Notes under the pieces: generated by a model
Database searches by the model: none
The model's input: the letters and a program-made list of their open reading frames with translations, nothing else
Told to the model about the DNA's origin: nothing
Source: Arion vulgaris
Taxonomy: Eukaryota; Mollusca; Gastropoda; Stylommatophora; Arionidae
Direction of reading: 5' to 3'
DNA: 64,000 nt
Assembly (NCBI GenBank): GCA_020796225.1
Contig: CM036753.1
Coordinates: forward strand, 69,121,865-69,185,864
Program-made: the position numbers and the translations under genes
Shown: one piece after another, positions 63,545 through 64,000 of the stretch
How positions within the stretch are numbered: the first letter of the stretch is position 1
Layout: each line of letters begins with the position of its first letter

Positions 63545-63830
63545 AACAAAAATGTAACGGTTCGGACATTTAATGAGAATGGAATACAATCAACCACCAA
63601 TAACAGCATACAATAAAAATGGATCAGGTACTAGAGCCAAGGGAAGACCAAGAGAAAGATGGATAGACACTATCAAGACCACACTAAATAAACACGGATA
63701 TAACACAACAAGGGTGACTCACCTGGCCCTAGAACGCAAGCTAAAGCTCCCACCCCTACGCTTAACGGACAGAGTGGGCAACCAATTCCATCCACCTAGG
63801 GACAGACAATACACAATAGACCCCTTTTAG
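63545..63830 (+). mobile_element. LINE-C 3' end
   Basis: Open frame 'RMEYNQPPITAYNKNGSGTR' and 'AKGRPRERWIDTIKTTLNKH', then 'LALERKLKLPPLRLTDRVGN' and the CAATACACAATAGACC tail. Same end as 23620-23930 (minus). Confidence 0.87.
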
Positions 63831-63964
63831 TTCACCAAGGAGCATTTTTTGGGCATTAAATAGTCTGGTATGCGAGCTACATGATTTTCCCAATGTGGCT
63901 ATAACTGCAACAAGATCGTGTAGATATACTTTGTAGACTGGCGTTCATTATCTTCCTCAGACAG

Positions 63965-64000
63965 GTTGTTGGAAGTGGTTACGTTGTTGGCATGCCACTG
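63965..64000 (+). CDS. TSPAN33-like: Possible next tetraspanin exon (rest of TM4), cut by the window end
   Basis: After TTCATTATCTTCCTCAGACAG the frame-0 codons read VVGSGYVVGMPL to the last base. Joined to the '..GILVPQ' end of the exon at 45146-45283, this would extend the hydrophobic TM4 with Val and Gly, where relatives have a similar small/hydrophobic stretch. Against it: only 12 codons are visible, the intron would be 18.7 kb, and no tetraspanin-specific residue pattern can be checked. The neighbouring AG at 63959-63960 gives another possible border. Confidence 0.3.

Overview
The window is a piece of an animal nuclear genome. It is AT-rich, a spliced gene has introns of 1.2 to over 10 kb, and almost everything else is decayed mobile DNA (a mariner, hAT-type short elements, a Penelope-like element, many LINE 3' ends, several tRNA-derived SINE families) and long minisatellites. 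The repeat mix suggests an invertebrate, perhaps a mollusc or another lophotrochozoan, but nothing here fixes the species.

The one host gene I can support is on the + strand: a tetraspanin of the eight-cysteine (TspanC8) group, closest in feel to TSPAN33. Coding exons lie at 27639-27761 (start codon, N-tail, start of TM1), 30591-30779 (TM1 end, small loop, TM2), 41054-41188 (CCG motif and most of the large loop), 43893-43940 (a 48-nt microexon with the CG pair) and 45146-45283 (last loop cysteine and TM4). All junctions are phase 0. The exon for TM3 was not found. A possible next exon starts at 63965. Introns are packed with repeats: a 96-bp minisatellite in intron 1, and a 456-bp hAT element, a 39-bp minisatellite, a degenerate CTA tract and a 29-bp minisatellite between TM2 and the CCG exon.

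Layout. 1-7.3 kb: LINE and SINE fragments and a fold-back mariner (890-2297). 7.6-9.8 kb: two minisatellites, the larger with about 49 copies of 37 bp. 10.44-23.60 kb: a 5.95-kb direct tandem duplication (10441-16390 and 16391-23604) whose second copy carries a 1,304-bp insertion with a 10-bp target-site duplication, a clean filled/empty pair. 23.6-25.1 kb: the longest LINE reverse-transcriptase remnant (minus strand, FADD box). 25.2-27.6 kb: SINEs and the upstream region of the tetraspanin. 27.6-45.3 kb: tetraspanin exons and repeat-filled introns. 45.3-53 kb: LINE remnants and a 60-bp satellite of about 23 copies. 53-57.9 kb: SINEs, a hairpin-forming insertion, a 74-bp minisatellite. 57.9-59.8 kb: a Penelope-like element with YIDD and GIY-YIG parts. 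59.8-64 kb: nested SINEs and a 51-bp minisatellite grown from a SINE head.

Working labels used below are mine, not database names. LINE-A to LINE-M are groups of LINE remnants that match each other inside the window. 'Core-SINE' types I, II and III share the block GTCGTAAGAGGCGACT. tRNA-SINE 1 to 4 have different tRNA-like heads. 'GAA-SINE' is a ~145-bp repeat ending in GAA triplets. Family calls rest on motifs and on matches between copies within the window; no database search was possible, and ends of repeats are accurate to about 10-20 bases unless a target-site duplication is given.
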